A model generated the notes under the pieces. The model worked only from the letters and a program-made list of their open reading frames with translations, was not told the origin of the DNA and searched no databases. Below are positions 1 through 8,791 of a stretch of 64,000 bases of DNA, piece after piece (positions within the stretch are counted from its first letter, which is position 1; each line of letters opens with the position of its first letter). Source of the stretch: Phycisphaerae bacterium. Lineage in GTDB: Bacteria > Planctomycetota > Phycisphaerae > SM23-33. The DNA is taken from the NCBI GenBank assembly GCA_011050235.1, contig DRGC01000022.1, positions 62,001-126,000 on the forward strand. Reading direction: 5' to 3'. Position numbers and translations under genes: made by a program.

Positions 1-897
1 GTAGATCGCCCCGCGCTGGTTGTAGCCCACGCGCTGCAGGAACGGGCCGACGTTCGTAACCAGTTCGTTGGCGACGTTCTCGGGATACGTCCAGCCGCCG
101 ACGGTGGGCATGATCTGCGTGGCGTAGAGCTCCAACGCTTTCTCGCCGATATCGAGCAGCTTCAGCCGCACCGTGCCCTCGCGGCCGCTGAAGGACAGGG
201 TCAGCCACGGGGAGTACTCATCGACGGTCATCGTCGCTAACGGCTCGGCGGCGTCGGTGGCGCTGCAGATCAACAGCGTATCCACGTCGCCGCCGGCACC
301 GATAGCCAGCAGATGCAGGTTGATCTTGTCTTCGTCGTTACCGAGTTCGATCTCGCCGGCCAGCGCCTGCGTCGCCGAATCGGGCACATTGGCCCAGCCG
401 TCGGCCGGGGCCCACTCGATCGGGTGCGACGTCGGCTGGTCGGACATGCTGAAGCGTTTGGGCCCGGCGATTTCGTGGTCGCAGCATATGCAGAAACAGC
501 CGTCCACCTGCACGCCTTCGGTGACCGTCACCGGATACGTCGGCCCGCCCCACTTCAGCAGGATGCTCTTCTTGCCGACCTTCTCGGCCGCCTGCCACAG
601 AAACTCCGCCGTCACCTGGGTGGTATCCGACCCCAGTGCCCAGTTGGTCAGCTCGCGCGTGCGGTCCTTCATCGAAAAGCCTGTGATCCCGTGCGTGCCC
701 GGCCAGGCGCCCGTGCCGATGGTGGTCCAGTTTACCGGCGTGTGCGTCGGCAGGACCGGCATCGCGTTGGCCTGCACGCCGCGCTCGATCAGCTTGGCGA
801 TGTTGGGCATTCGGCCTTCGGCGATGAACCGCTCGACCAGTTGCGGCACGAGGGCATCGAGCCCGAGAACAAAGGTGCGTTTGGGGGTCGCCGTCAT
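1..897 (-). CDS. Type I phosphodiesterase / nucleotide pyrophosphatase family protein (3' end outside window)
   Basis: Reading frame of 299 codons that starts at an ATG (897, preceded by GAGGAA) and runs off the left edge without a stop, so the C-terminus is missing. The N-terminus fits the alkaline-phosphatase superfamily: FVLGLDAL (residues 9-16) supplies a metal-ligand Asp, and HTPVNWTTIGTG (52-63) followed by PGTHGITGF is the nucleophile Thr region of type I phosphodiesterases. Such enzymes hydrolyse phosphodiesters or phosphate esters with two bound metal ions. No signal peptide is visible, so it is probably cytoplasmic. It lies 67 bp downstream of argH on the same strand, but nothing ties it to arginine synthesis. 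The substrate cannot be predicted. Confidence 0.8.
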   Translation of the reverse strand, partial: MTATPKRTFVLGLDALVPQLVERFIAEGRMPNIAKLIERGVQANAMPVLPTHTPVNWTTIGTGAWPGTHGITGFSMKDRTRELTNWALGSDTTQVTAEFLWQAAEKVGKKSILLKWGGPTYPVTVTEGVQVDGCFCICCDHEIAGPKRFSMSDQPTSHPIEWAPADGWANVPDSATQALAGEIELGNDEDKINLHLLAIGAGGDVDTLLICSATDAAEPLATMTVDEYSPWLTLSFSGREGTVRLKLLDIGEKALELYATQIMPTVGGWTYPENVANELVTNVGPFLQRVGYNQRGAIY

Positions 898-964
898 TTG
901 TGTTCCTCACGTGCGCCGCCGGCGGCAGCCGACAAAGGCCGCCATGGGCTCGGCGCATCCGGCG

Positions 965-2146
965 CTATTTGTCCTTCAGGTCACGACCGATCTGCCGGTA
1001 GGCGTCGCGGAAGGGCACGCCCTGGCGGACGAGTTCGTAGACCTTTTCGGTGGCGAATAGTTCATCCGTCATGCCCGCTGCACATCGGTCGGCGTTGACG
1101 GTGAGCTTTTCGAACACCAGGTGCATCATGGTCAGGCACTGGCCCGTCGTGGTCAGCGCTCGCATCGTCGGGCCCTTGGTCAACTGCAGGTCGCGATGGT
1201 AGCCGGAGATCAGCCCGCCGCAGATCGTCTTGATCGTCACGCCGGCGCCGAGCACAACGCCGTAATGGCCGCGAACGAGCTCCAGCACGTCGGGGTTCTT
1301 CTTGTGCGGCATGATCGAGCTGCCCGTGCACAGCTCATCCGGCAGCGAGAAGAACCCGAACGCCTCCATCGAAAACAGGATCAGGTCGTCGGCCATGCGG
1401 GCGAGGTCGGCCATGACCTGGCCCAGGGCGTCGATCAGCATGGCCTCGAACTTGCCGCGGCTGTTCTGGCAGTAAAGGGTCGGCTGAACGCCCGCAAAAC
1501 CCAGCGCCTTGGCCGTCTGCTCGCGGTCGATCTCCAGCGGCAGGCCGAAGCCCGCGCCGCTGCCCAGTGGCGATTGATCGATGATCGTGCCGATGGCTGA
1601 CAGCAGTGTCTTGTCGTCAGCCAAGGCCGCCACGTAGGCCTCGAACCACGCCGCCACCGTCGTCGGCATGGCCTTGCGCGTGTGGGTAAACCCCGGCAGG
1701 GCCACTGAGCCATGTTTCTTGCGCTTGCCGTCTATGGCGGTAATCAACTCGTCCACGGCTGCGGTGATCTCGGCGACCGCATCCTTTTCGTACAGCCGCA
1801 GCGCCGTCAGGACCTGGTCGTTTCGGCTGCGGGTGGTGTGGATCTTCTTGCCCGCTTCGCCGCAGCGCTCGGTGAGGAAGCTCTCGATGGCGGTGTGACA
1901 GTCCTCATCGTCCGGGCGGATCGCAAACTGTCCCGCCTCGTGCAGGCGCACGATCTCATCCAGGCCGCCCAGCAAGTCGGCCAGTTCCGCCTCGGTCAGC
2001 ACGCCGATGGTCGCCAGCATCTGCGCATGGGCCTTGGAGGCGGCGCAGTCATACGGCACGAGCGCCTGGTCGAGCGCCGGGTCCTCGCCGGCCGTGAAGG
2101 CCTCGACCCGTTTATCCAGCGGCGCGCCTTTGTCCCAGAGCTTCAT
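965..2146 (-). CDS. argH: Argininosuccinate lyase (short form)
   Basis: Catalyses the last step of arginine synthesis, splitting argininosuccinate into arginine and fumarate. It has HTTRSRND at 103-110, GFTHTRKAMP at 152-161 (region of the catalytic His) and the fumarase/aspartase signature GSSIMPHKKNPD at 275-286 in the flexible catalytic loop. The start chosen is the ATG at 2146, which follows a strong GGGAGGGAG site; an upstream ATG in frame would add 21 unrelated residues. At 393 residues it is shorter than the usual 440-470, ending just after VPFRDAYRQIG, so the C-terminal domain is abbreviated. argG lies upstream on the same strand with a 274-bp repeat-rich spacer. Confidence 0.93.
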   Translation of the reverse strand: MKLWDKGAPLDKRVEAFTAGEDPALDQALVPYDCAASKAHAQMLATIGVLTEAELADLLGGLDEIVRLHEAGQFAIRPDDEDCHTAIESFLTERCGEAGKKIHTTRSRNDQVLTALRLYEKDAVAEITAAVDELITAIDGKRKKHGSVALPGFTHTRKAMPTTVAAWFEAYVAALADDKTLLSAIGTIIDQSPLGSGAGFGLPLEIDREQTAKALGFAGVQPTLYCQNSRGKFEAMLIDALGQVMADLARMADDLILFSMEAFGFFSLPDELCTGSSIMPHKKNPDVLELVRGHYGVVLGAGVTIKTICGGLISGYHRDLQLTKGPTMRALTTTGQCLTMMHLVFEKLTVNADRCAAGMTDELFATEKVYELVRQGVPFRDAYRQIGRDLKDK

Positions 2147-2199
2147 GATCTCCCTCCCAACGAAGCTGTTGTTGAGCCCAACGGGCTCGCATTCGTCAT

Positions 2200-2367
2200 C
2201 CCCGGGCAACGCCCGGGGTCATCGGGCCCCATGGCGGGAAGCCCTGAAAGGGCGCAACGAAGCCGCCGCACGCAATTGTCATTGCGCCCCTTCAGGGCTT
2301 GATGATATATGGCGCCCCTGTTCCCAGGGCTTCGCCCTGGGCTGATGAATTGCAGCCCTTCAGGCTG
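2200..2367. repeat. Cluster of REP-like palindromes between argG and argH
   Basis: The argG-argH spacer is packed with inverted repeats: CCCCGGGCAACGCCCGGGG (2200-2218); a pair of long arms, GCCCTGAAAGGGCGCAA at 2241-2257 and its near-perfect reverse complement at 2282-2298; CCCAGGGCTTCGCCCTGGG (2323-2341); and CAGCCCTTCAGGCTG (2353-2367). All could form stable hairpins in RNA transcribed from argG toward argH and may set the relative expression of the two genes. No coding potential was seen. They look like REP-type intergenic palindromes; no transposase is present in the window. Confidence 0.75.
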
Positions 2368-2420
2368 CACGACCACGTTTCCTGCTTGTCGGCTTCGGCG
2401 ATCTCTGTGCGACAGGAGGA

Positions 2421-3659
2421 TCATCGCTGCTTCCCCTTCGATCGCTTTTTGACGATGGCGTTGTGGGCCATCAGGCGAATGGCGTTGATTTTGATGAAGC
2501 CGGCCGAGTCCTTCTGATCGAAGCCGCCTTCGATATCCATGCTGGAGAGATCCTGGTCGTAGAGGCTGGACGGCGACGTGCGGGCGATCGGATAGGCGCC
2601 GCCCTTGTAGAGCTCGACCGTTACTGTCCCGTCGATGAACTCCTGACTTCGGGCCATCGCCGCGGCCAGGAACTCCATCTCCGGAGAGAACCAGAACCCG
2701 TTATAGATCAGCTCGGCGAAGATCGCCGACAGCATGTCGCGCAGCCGCATCACCTCGCGGTCCATGGCGATCCCCTCGATATCGCGATGGGCTGCGTGCA
2801 GGATCGTGCCGCCCGGCGTCTCGTAGATGCCGCGGCTCTTGACGCCGACAAAACGGTTCTCGACCATGTCCACCCGACCGATGCCGTGCTTGGAGCCCAG
2901 CTCGTTGGCGAAGATGAACAGCTCCAGCGGATCGGTCTTCGTCGTCCCGTCGGCCAGGTTGACGATCTCCACGGCCACCCCGTCCTTGAACGTCACCGTA
3001 ATGCGATCCGGCGTGTCGGGCGCATCGGTTGGGGAGACGGTCCGGGAGTAGATATCAGCCTCGGCGGCATGGCTGGGGTCTTCCAGAATGCCCGACTCGT
3101 GGCTGATGTGGAAGAGGTTGTCGTCCTCGCTGTAGGGCTTGGCGCGCGTGGCCTTGACCTCGATGCCGTGGGCGTCGGCGTAGGCCAGCAGGTCGGGCCG
3201 GCCCTTGAACTGATCGAGGAACTCCGCCGTCTTCCACGGCGCGATCACCTTGATGGCCGGGTTCAGCGCATAATAGGTCAACTCGAAGCGGACCTGATCG
3301 TTGCCCTTGCCCGTGGCCCCGTGGGAAACGAACTCGGCGCTTTCCCGGGCGGCGATGTCGATCTGCCGCTTGGCAATGAGCGGCCGCGCCAGGGCCGTTC
3401 CCAGCAGGTATCGGCCTTCGTAGATCGCGTTGGCCTGGATCGCCGGGGTGATGTAGTCGGTGACGAACTCGCGCTTGAGGTCCTCGATGCAGACCTTCGA
3501 CGCGCCGATAGCCAGCGCTCGGGCCTCGGCCGCCTGAAAGTCCTCATCCTGCCCGACATCGGCGATGTAGGCGATCACGTCATGACCGCGCTCGATCAGC
3601 CAGCGCAGAATCACCGACGTGTCCAGCCCGCCCGAATATGCCAGTACGATCTTGTCCAT
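2421..3659 (-). CDS. argG: Argininosuccinate synthase
   Basis: ATP-dependent condensation of citrulline and aspartate to argininosuccinate, the step before ArgH. The N-terminus [16 protein letters not shown] carries the PP-loop SGGLDTS that binds ATP. The 412-residue length is normal for the family. The frame extends upstream to 4025, but that extension is low-complexity and the family start is clearly the ATG at 3659. The upstream site is weak (GAG close to the ATG). It is divergent from the dehydrogenase at 3862, so the 202-bp space probably holds both promoters. argH follows after the palindrome cluster and is likely cotranscribed. Confidence 0.95.
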   Translation of the reverse strand: MDKIVLAYSGGLDTSVILRWLIERGHDVIAYIADVGQDEDFQAAEARALAIGASKVCIEDLKREFVTDYITPAIQANAIYEGRYLLGTALARPLIAKRQIDIAARESAEFVSHGATGKGNDQVRFELTYYALNPAIKVIAPWKTAEFLDQFKGRPDLLAYADAHGIEVKATRAKPYSEDDNLFHISHESGILEDPSHAAEADIYSRTVSPTDAPDTPDRITVTFKDGVAVEIVNLADGTTKTDPLELFIFANELGSKHGIGRVDMVENRFVGVKSRGIYETPGGTILHAAHRDIEGIAMDREVMRLRDMLSAIFAELIYNGFWFSPEMEFLAAAMARSQEFIDGTVTVELYKGGAYPIARTSPSSLYDQDLSSMDIEGGFDQKDSAGFIKINAIRLMAHNAIVKKRSKGKQR

Positions 3660-3861
3660 TATCTCGACGCCCGTGGGGTTGAATCGACCTCGGCCGGGGT
3701 GACCATCCGCCAGCCCTGGTTGCGGAGTATATGGGATCGACCCCCACCTTGCCATCCATGGCTGCCCCTTGCCCCGCCGCGCGGGTCGCCCGGCCGCTGC
3801 ATTGATCGCCCCCCTGCCGCCGCGTACAATCGGTCGCTCATAGCCATCGAAAGGAGCCCCC

Positions 3862-4830
3862 GTGCGAGCACTCATCATGCAGTTGATGGAAGATGGACGG
3901 CGCGAGAAGGTCCTTGTGAGCGACTGGGCCGATCCGCCCGCCCCCGAAGGCAACCAGTTCAAGATCCAGACGCTGTTTTCCGGCATCACCAGCGGCACGG
4001 AGCGGAACAACCTGCTCCGCGGCAACTACTCCATGCCGGATGACTCCCTGCCCCACGGCTACGGCTATCAGAACGTCGGCCGAGTGACCGAACTCGGCCC
4101 TGACTGCGAAACGATCCAGGTCGGCGACCTGGTCTACACCAGTCAGGACCATCAGGAGTTCCTCATCGACCAGGAAAACAGCCTGCTGATCAAGCTGCCC
4201 GATACCATCGATCCCAAACACGCCGCCCTGTTCGGGGTGGCTTCGGTGGCCATGCATGACGTCCGCCGGGCCGAGACGACACTCGGCGACCGCGTGCTGG
4301 TGGTCGGGGCCGGGCTGATCGGGCAGTTCACCGCCCAGGCTGCCCGCGCCAGCGGGGCGCACGTGACGGTGGTTGATATCGACTCCCACCGTTTGGACCT
4401 GGCTACCCAGTGCGGGGCGCACCAGACCATTCAGGTCACCGGCGATGAGAGCTGGTCGGGCCCGATCAGCGAGGCCGGCCCGTTCGACATCGCCTTCGAG
4501 GATTCCGGCGCCGACGTGCTCGGCAAGATCATCGGCGTCGGCTGGGGCGACGGCGTGATCAAGGGCCGCGGCAAGGTGGTGGTCATCGCCGGGCGCGACG
4601 ACGTGGTCTACAAGTTCAACAGCGGCCAGGGCAAGGAGGTCACCATCCTCCAAGCCAGCCATTTCGACAACTCCGACCTGGCCGAAGTCACCCGTCTGGT
4701 CGCGGGCGGCGTGATCGTGATCGAGCCGCTCATCCAGGACGTGGTCACCCCCGACCAGTCCAAGCGAATCTACGACGCCCTGCGAGACGAGCCCAACACG
4801 CTGATGGGCACCGTGTTCGACTGGCAATAG
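3862..4830 (+). CDS. MDR-family (zinc-alcohol-dehydrogenase-like) oxidoreductase
   Basis: 322-residue medium-chain dehydrogenase/reductase. An N-terminal GroES-like part contains [14 protein letters not shown] Rossmann domain starts at [12 protein letters not shown] (about residue 149) with an acidic VVDIDSHR after the second strand, which favours NAD(H) over NADP(H). The usual catalytic-zinc Cys of the GHExxG region and the four-Cys structural-zinc loop are not visible, so it resembles the zinc-independent BchC/threonine-dehydrogenase-like branch. Start is GTG at 3862 after AAGGAG. It is first of a tight plus-strand set (11 bp to the ThuA-like gene), which suggests oxidation of a sugar- or polyol-derived substrate. 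The substrate is unknown. Confidence 0.8.
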   Translation: MRALIMQLMEDGRREKVLVSDWADPPAPEGNQFKIQTLFSGITSGTERNNLLRGNYSMPDDSLPHGYGYQNVGRVTELGPDCETIQVGDLVYTSQDHQEFLIDQENSLLIKLPDTIDPKHAALFGVASVAMHDVRRAETTLGDRVLVVGAGLIGQFTAQAARASGAHVTVVDIDSHRLDLATQCGAHQTIQVTGDESWSGPISEAGPFDIAFEDSGADVLGKIIGVGWGDGVIKGRGKVVVIAGRDDVVYKFNSGQGKEVTILQASHFDNSDLAEVTRLVAGGVIVIEPLIQDVVTPDQSKRIYDALRDEPNTLMGTVFDWQ

Positions 4831-4841
4831 GAGCTTCACCC

Positions 4842-5474
4842 ATGGCAGACAATCCTGTGAAACTGGCCGTCGTTACCGGCTCGCATCCGTTTGACGTACC
4901 GAACTTCCACACGCTCTTCCGCGGCCTCGACGGCGTGGCCGCCTACATCCAGCACATGGAAGACTTCGCCACCTCGCCCGAGGACATCCGCGACGGGTAC
5001 GATGCGGTGCTGTTCTACCACATGCTCATGGAGACGCCATCCGACGGCGTCGCAGCCGCCCTGGAGCATCTGGGGGAGACCAGCCAGGGACTCTTCGTGC
5101 TGCACCATGCGATATTGGCCTATCCGCAGTGGCAACTGTGGACGGATATCACCCGCCTTGTGGACCGGTCGTTCGGCTTTCATCCGGAGCAGCAACTGCA
5201 CATCGAGATCGCTGACGCCGACCACCCCGTCACCGCGGCCACCGCGGCCTGGGACATGGGCGACGAGACCTACACGATGCCCGACCCGACCGACACCCAC
5301 GTGCTGGCGACGACCGAGCACGACAAGTGCATGAAGACCATCGCCTGGGCCCACCAGCACAAGAACGCCCGCGTCTTCTGCTTCCAGTCCGGCCACGACA
5401 ACGTCACCTGGGCCGACGCCAACTTCCAGACCATCCTACAACGCGGCATCCTTTGGACCGCGGGTAAGCTGTAG
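4842..5474 (+). CDS. ThuA-like domain protein
   Basis: 210-residue protein with the class I glutamine-amidotransferase-like fold of the ThuA (trehalose utilisation) family. AVVTGSHPFD opens the first strand, YDAVLFYHML follows, then GLFVLHHAIL (the conserved GLVxxHxA region) and a C-terminal ARVFCFQSGHD. The family's enzymology is poorly established; members occur in sugar and polyol catabolic operons and some act on keto-sugars. Its position 11 bp after an MDR dehydrogenase and before the UPF0261/TIM-barrel pair supports a carbohydrate role. RBS TAGGAG precedes the ATG. Confidence 0.8.
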   Translation: MADNPVKLAVVTGSHPFDVPNFHTLFRGLDGVAAYIQHMEDFATSPEDIRDGYDAVLFYHMLMETPSDGVAAALEHLGETSQGLFVLHHAILAYPQWQLWTDITRLVDRSFGFHPEQQLHIEIADADHPVTAATAAWDMGDETYTMPDPTDTHVLATTEHDKCMKTIAWAHQHKNARVFCFQSGHDNVTWADANFQTILQRGILWTAGKL

Positions 5475-5535
5475 AGCAATCACCGGCGCGGCGCGGGCCT
5501 GTCCCGCCGCGCACAGCTGCTGAAGGATCACAACC

Positions 5536-6741
5536 ATGTCGAAAACGATCGCACTGCTTGGGGCGCTGGATACGAAGGGCGCCGAGTATGGGTTTGTCAA
5601 AGACTGCATCGAATCCCGCGGCCACAAGACGCTGCTGATCGACGTCGGCGTGCTGGGCAAGCCGGCCATCAAACCGGACGTCACCCGGGCCGAGGTCGCC
5701 AAGGCCGGCGGGGCCGACATTAACAAATTGGTCGCCGACAAAGACCGCGGCCGGGCCGTCGCGGCCATGAGCGAGGGGGCAGCGGCGCTGCTGCCGAAGC
5801 TCTACGCTGAGGGCAAGTTCGACGGCGTGCTGGCGATGGGCGGGACCGGCGGAACGTCGGTAGCGTGCGGGGCCATGCGGGCCCTGCCGCTGGGCGTGCC
5901 CAAGGTGATGGTCTCGACGACGGCCGGCGGGGATGTCAGCGGCTACGTGGGCGTCAAGGACATCGTGATGGTCCCGTCGATCGTGGATGTCGCCGGCGTC
6001 AACCAGATCAGCCGCGAGGTCTTCGCCAAAGCGGCTGGGGCGATCTGCGGGATGGTCGAGGCGGAGGTCCCTCCGGCCGAAGACAAGCCCCTCATCGTCG
6101 CCAGCATGTTCGGCAACACCACGCCGTGCGTGGGCAAGGCGACCGAAATCCTCGAGGCCGCCGGCTATGAAGTGCTCGTGTTCCATTGCACGGGCACGGG
6201 CGGCAAGACGATGGAAAGCCTCATCGACGCCGGCCTGATCAAGGGCGTGCTGGATATCACCACCACCGAATGGGCCGACGAGTTGGTGGGCGGCGTGTTC
6301 TCGGCCGGGCCGACGCGGCTGGAGGCGGCCGCCAAGGCCGGCATCCCCGCCATCGTCACGCCGGCGTGTCTGGACATGGTCAACTTCAACGCACCCGACA
6401 CCGTGCCCGCCAAGTTCAAAGGCCGAACGTTCTACCAGCACAACCCCAACGTCACGCTCATGCGGACCAGCGTCGATGAGTGCACACAGCTCGGCGCCAT
6501 CCTCGCCGAGAAGATCAATCTGTCCACCGCGCCCGTGACCGTCCTGCTGCCAACCAAGGGCATCAGCATGATCGACCTGGAAGGCAAGGACTTCTATCTG
6601 CCCGAGGCCAACCAGGCGCTATTCGATGCGCTCAAGAAGAACCTGCGGGACGACATCCCCGTGATCGAGATGGACTGCGACGTCAACGACGACGCCTTCG
6701 CCACCCGCTGCGCGGAGACGTTGCTGGAAAACATGAAATGA
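5536..6741 (+). CDS. Tm-1-like ATP-binding protein (UPF0261)
   Basis: 401 residues, the usual length of UPF0261, beginning IALLGALDTKGAEYGFV, the family's hallmark start. Other conserved stretches are GVLAMGGTGGTSVACGAM (about 96-113) and VMVSTTAGGDVSGYVG. The family is homologous to the N-terminal half of the tomato virus-resistance protein Tm-1; bacterial function is not established. The next gene encodes the TIM-barrel that forms the C-terminal half of Tm-1, so these two probably work as a pair. Likely cytoplasmic. RBS AAGGATC lies upstream. Confidence 0.85.
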   Translation: MSKTIALLGALDTKGAEYGFVKDCIESRGHKTLLIDVGVLGKPAIKPDVTRAEVAKAGGADINKLVADKDRGRAVAAMSEGAAALLPKLYAEGKFDGVLAMGGTGGTSVACGAMRALPLGVPKVMVSTTAGGDVSGYVGVKDIVMVPSIVDVAGVNQISREVFAKAAGAICGMVEAEVPPAEDKPLIVASMFGNTTPCVGKATEILEAAGYEVLVFHCTGTGGKTMESLIDAGLIKGVLDITTTEWADELVGGVFSAGPTRLEAAAKAGIPAIVTPACLDMVNFNAPDTVPAKFKGRTFYQHNPNVTLMRTSVDECTQLGAILAEKINLSTAPVTVLLPTKGISMIDLEGKDFYLPEANQALFDALKKNLRDDIPVIEMDCDVNDDAFATRCAETLLENMK

Positions 6742-6843
6742 ATTGCGGAATTCGGATTGCGGATTGCGGAATGGTGAGCCCCGATCTGTTCGTCGCGCCT
6801 TTGCTGTTGTTCAATCCGCATTCCGCAATCCATAATCCGCAAT
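6742..6843. repeat. Long imperfect inverted repeat, GCGGATTGCGGA type
   Basis: The whole spacer between the UPF0261 and TIM-barrel genes is a long imperfect hairpin. The left arm 6742-6773 is built of GCGGATT/GCGGAAT units and the right arm 6811-6843 carries their complements (AATCCGC/ATTCCGC). It begins directly at the stop codon of the upstream gene. It has no coding content and could act as a processing or attenuation structure within the operon. No second copy was seen in the window. Confidence 0.65.
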
Positions 6844-6864
6844 AGAAAAAGAGGAGTGCTAACC

Positions 6865-7692
6865 GTGGCTGAAGCAAGAGCCGACATTCTGAAGCGTTTC
6901 CGAGCGAAGATCAAAGCCGGCGAGCCCATCATTGGCGGCGGGGCCGGTACCGGCATCAGCGCCAAGTGGGAAGAGGCCGGCGGCATCGATTTGATCGTCA
7001 TCTACAATTCCGGCCGCTTTCGGATGGCCGGTCACGGCTCGCTGGCCGGGCTTATGCCCTACGGCGACGCCAACGGCATCGTGATCGAGATGGCGAGCGA
7101 AGTCCTGCCCGTCGCCCGCAAGACGCCCGTGCTGGCCGGCGTGTGCGGCACGGACCCGATGCGGCTGATGGACAAGTTCCTCGCCCAGGTCAAAGATGTG
7201 GGCTTCGCCGGCGTGCAGAACTTCCCCACCGTCGGCCTGATCGACGGCGTCTTCCGGGCCAACCTGGAAGAGACCAACATGGGCTACGGCAAGGAAGTGG
7301 ACATGATCCGCATGGCCCATGAGCTTGATCTGCTGACCACGCCGTATGTCTTCGACACCGACGACGCGGCCGCCATGACCGAGGCCGGGGCCGACATCCT
7401 CGTCGCTCACATGGGCCTGACCACGTCCGGGTCGATCGGCGCCCAGACCGCCAAGACGCTCGAGTCGTGCGTGGGCCTGATCGACGATATCGTCGCCGCC
7501 GCCCGCAAGGTCCGCGACGACGTGATGGTCCTCTGCCACGGCGGCCCCATCGCCGAGCCGGACGATGCAGCCTTCATCCTGAAAAGCTGCAAGGCCATCG
7601 ACGGCTTCTACGGGGCCAGCTCCGTCGAACGCCTCCCAACCGAACGCGCCATCAAAGCCCAGACCGAAGCCTTCACCAAGATCCGAAGGTAA
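6865..7692 (+). CDS. TIM-barrel protein of the phosphoenolpyruvate hydrolase-like family (Tm-1 C-terminal half homologue)
   Basis: About 275 residues. [20 protein letters not shown] near the N-terminus, [16 protein letters not shown] and GYGKEVDMI are typical of this TIM-barrel family, annotated as PEP-hydrolase-like or TIM-barrel signal transduction proteins. Reaction uncertain. The start taken is GTG 6865 because GAGGA (6851-6855) is 9 bases upstream; a GTG at 6856 in frame is too close to that site. Adjacent to the UPF0261 gene, matching the two halves of eukaryotic Tm-1. In this operon it may handle a keto or phosphorylated intermediate. Confidence 0.8.
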   Translation: MAEARADILKRFRAKIKAGEPIIGGGAGTGISAKWEEAGGIDLIVIYNSGRFRMAGHGSLAGLMPYGDANGIVIEMASEVLPVARKTPVLAGVCGTDPMRLMDKFLAQVKDVGFAGVQNFPTVGLIDGVFRANLEETNMGYGKEVDMIRMAHELDLLTTPYVFDTDDAAAMTEAGADILVAHMGLTTSGSIGAQTAKTLESCVGLIDDIVAAARKVRDDVMVLCHGGPIAEPDDAAFILKSCKAIDGFYGASSVERLPTERAIKAQTEAFTKIRR

Positions 7693-7736
7693 CGGCTCAC
7701 CACAAAGGGCTCAAAGGCAAGAGCAACGCAACAGGA

Positions 7737-7762
7737 GCGCGGCGTTCCATCGGAGCGCCGCG
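7737..7762 (+). terminator. GC-rich stem-loop after the TIM-barrel gene
   Basis: GCGCGGCGTTCC pairs with GGAGCGCCGCG around an ATC loop (one G-T mismatch), 45 bp after the stop at 7692 and followed by TCGCTTATTATT. The T-run is poor, so termination may be partial. It lies just before the GTG of the methyltransferase gene and could instead affect that gene's translation. Confidence 0.45.
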
Positions 7763-7780
7763 TCGCTTATTATTGGTCCC

Positions 7781-8791
7781 GTGCAGATCGAGTATCTCAA
7801 TTCGGGGCTGGAGGAGTTGAATCGGGAGTTGGCGGCTGCGTTCTCGGGCGCCTGTGAGCTGAGCGCTGAGCAGATGAGCGCCTGCCGCTGGGCCGTGCTC
7901 GACATGCCCGGCGCTGCCGACGCACCAGACGGCGTCCAGCAGGAACTCATCGGTCGGTTAGAGGCGGCGCGCCAGGCTGCACGTGAGCGCGGGCTTGGCC
8001 AGGTTTTCGGCTGGTGCATGGTGGGCGCACAAGCTGCCGCCACGGGACAATGGGACCATCAAGACGATTGTGCCTTGTCGGCGGTGACCAACTTCCTACG
8101 TGAGGTCGTGCCGACCCCCGCAAGTGTGTTGGATGTCGCTGCCGGGACGGGCCACTGCAGCTTTCCGCTGGCGGCCGACGGGTACAACATTGCCCTGTTT
8201 GACTCGGCAGCCGGTTTCCTCGAACTTGCCGTCAAGGACGCAGACAGGCAAGGTCTGGCCGACCGACTCGACGCCTTGCTGTGCGGCACGTTCGCCGATC
8301 TGCCTGCATTGCCAGATGACGCCTATGATGCGTGCCTGTGTATCGGCTCGATCTTCTATCTGCCGTCGCCGCACCAGGTCGAACAGGCCGTGACCCAACT
8401 GGCCCGCATCGCATCGAAGAGCATTGTCTTCGACGTGACGTCCAAGCTCGGGACGATCCGGCAGCTGGGGACGGATGATTCGGACTTCGATTTTTCCCCA
8501 AGCGCAGCCGAGGAGATTCTATCCACGGGCATCACGCCGCCGGGCAAGCCGGAACACGGCCGCGAGGTCTACAGTTGCTTTTCAGCCGCCGAACTTCGCC
8601 ACCTCGTTGAGGGCGCCGGAATGAAGCTGCAGCAACTCGTCGGTTACGGATCGACCGCAAATGAAACGTCCGACATCCTGACCCGACTGCCTCCCCAGCA
8701 GCGGACCCACATCGACCAACTCCTCACAGGCGATGACGCCGCCCTCGACCGCGCCCCCAATCTTCTGGCCCTCTGCACCAAGGCCAAATAG
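7781..8791 (+). CDS. Class I SAM-dependent methyltransferase
   Basis: 336 residues. The SAM-binding motif VLDVAAGTGHCSFPLA lies around residues 115-130, followed by an acidic residue after strand 2 (NIALFDSA) and a motif IV-like DDAYDACLCIGSIFYL. This is the ordinary Rossmann-like methyltransferase core with a predicted helical N-terminal extension of about 100 residues. The methyl acceptor cannot be told. Start is GTG 7781; no clear Shine-Dalgarno precedes it and the upstream hairpin ends 19 bp before. It may be a separate unit from the preceding operon. Confidence 0.75.
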   Translation: MQIEYLNSGLEELNRELAAAFSGACELSAEQMSACRWAVLDMPGAADAPDGVQQELIGRLEAARQAARERGLGQVFGWCMVGAQAAATGQWDHQDDCALSAVTNFLREVVPTPASVLDVAAGTGHCSFPLAADGYNIALFDSAAGFLELAVKDADRQGLADRLDALLCGTFADLPALPDDAYDACLCIGSIFYLPSPHQVEQAVTQLARIASKSIVFDVTSKLGTIRQLGTDDSDFDFSPSAAEEILSTGITPPGKPEHGREVYSCFSAAELRHLVEGAGMKLQQLVGYGSTANETSDILTRLPPQQRTHIDQLLTGDDAALDRAPNLLALCTKAK

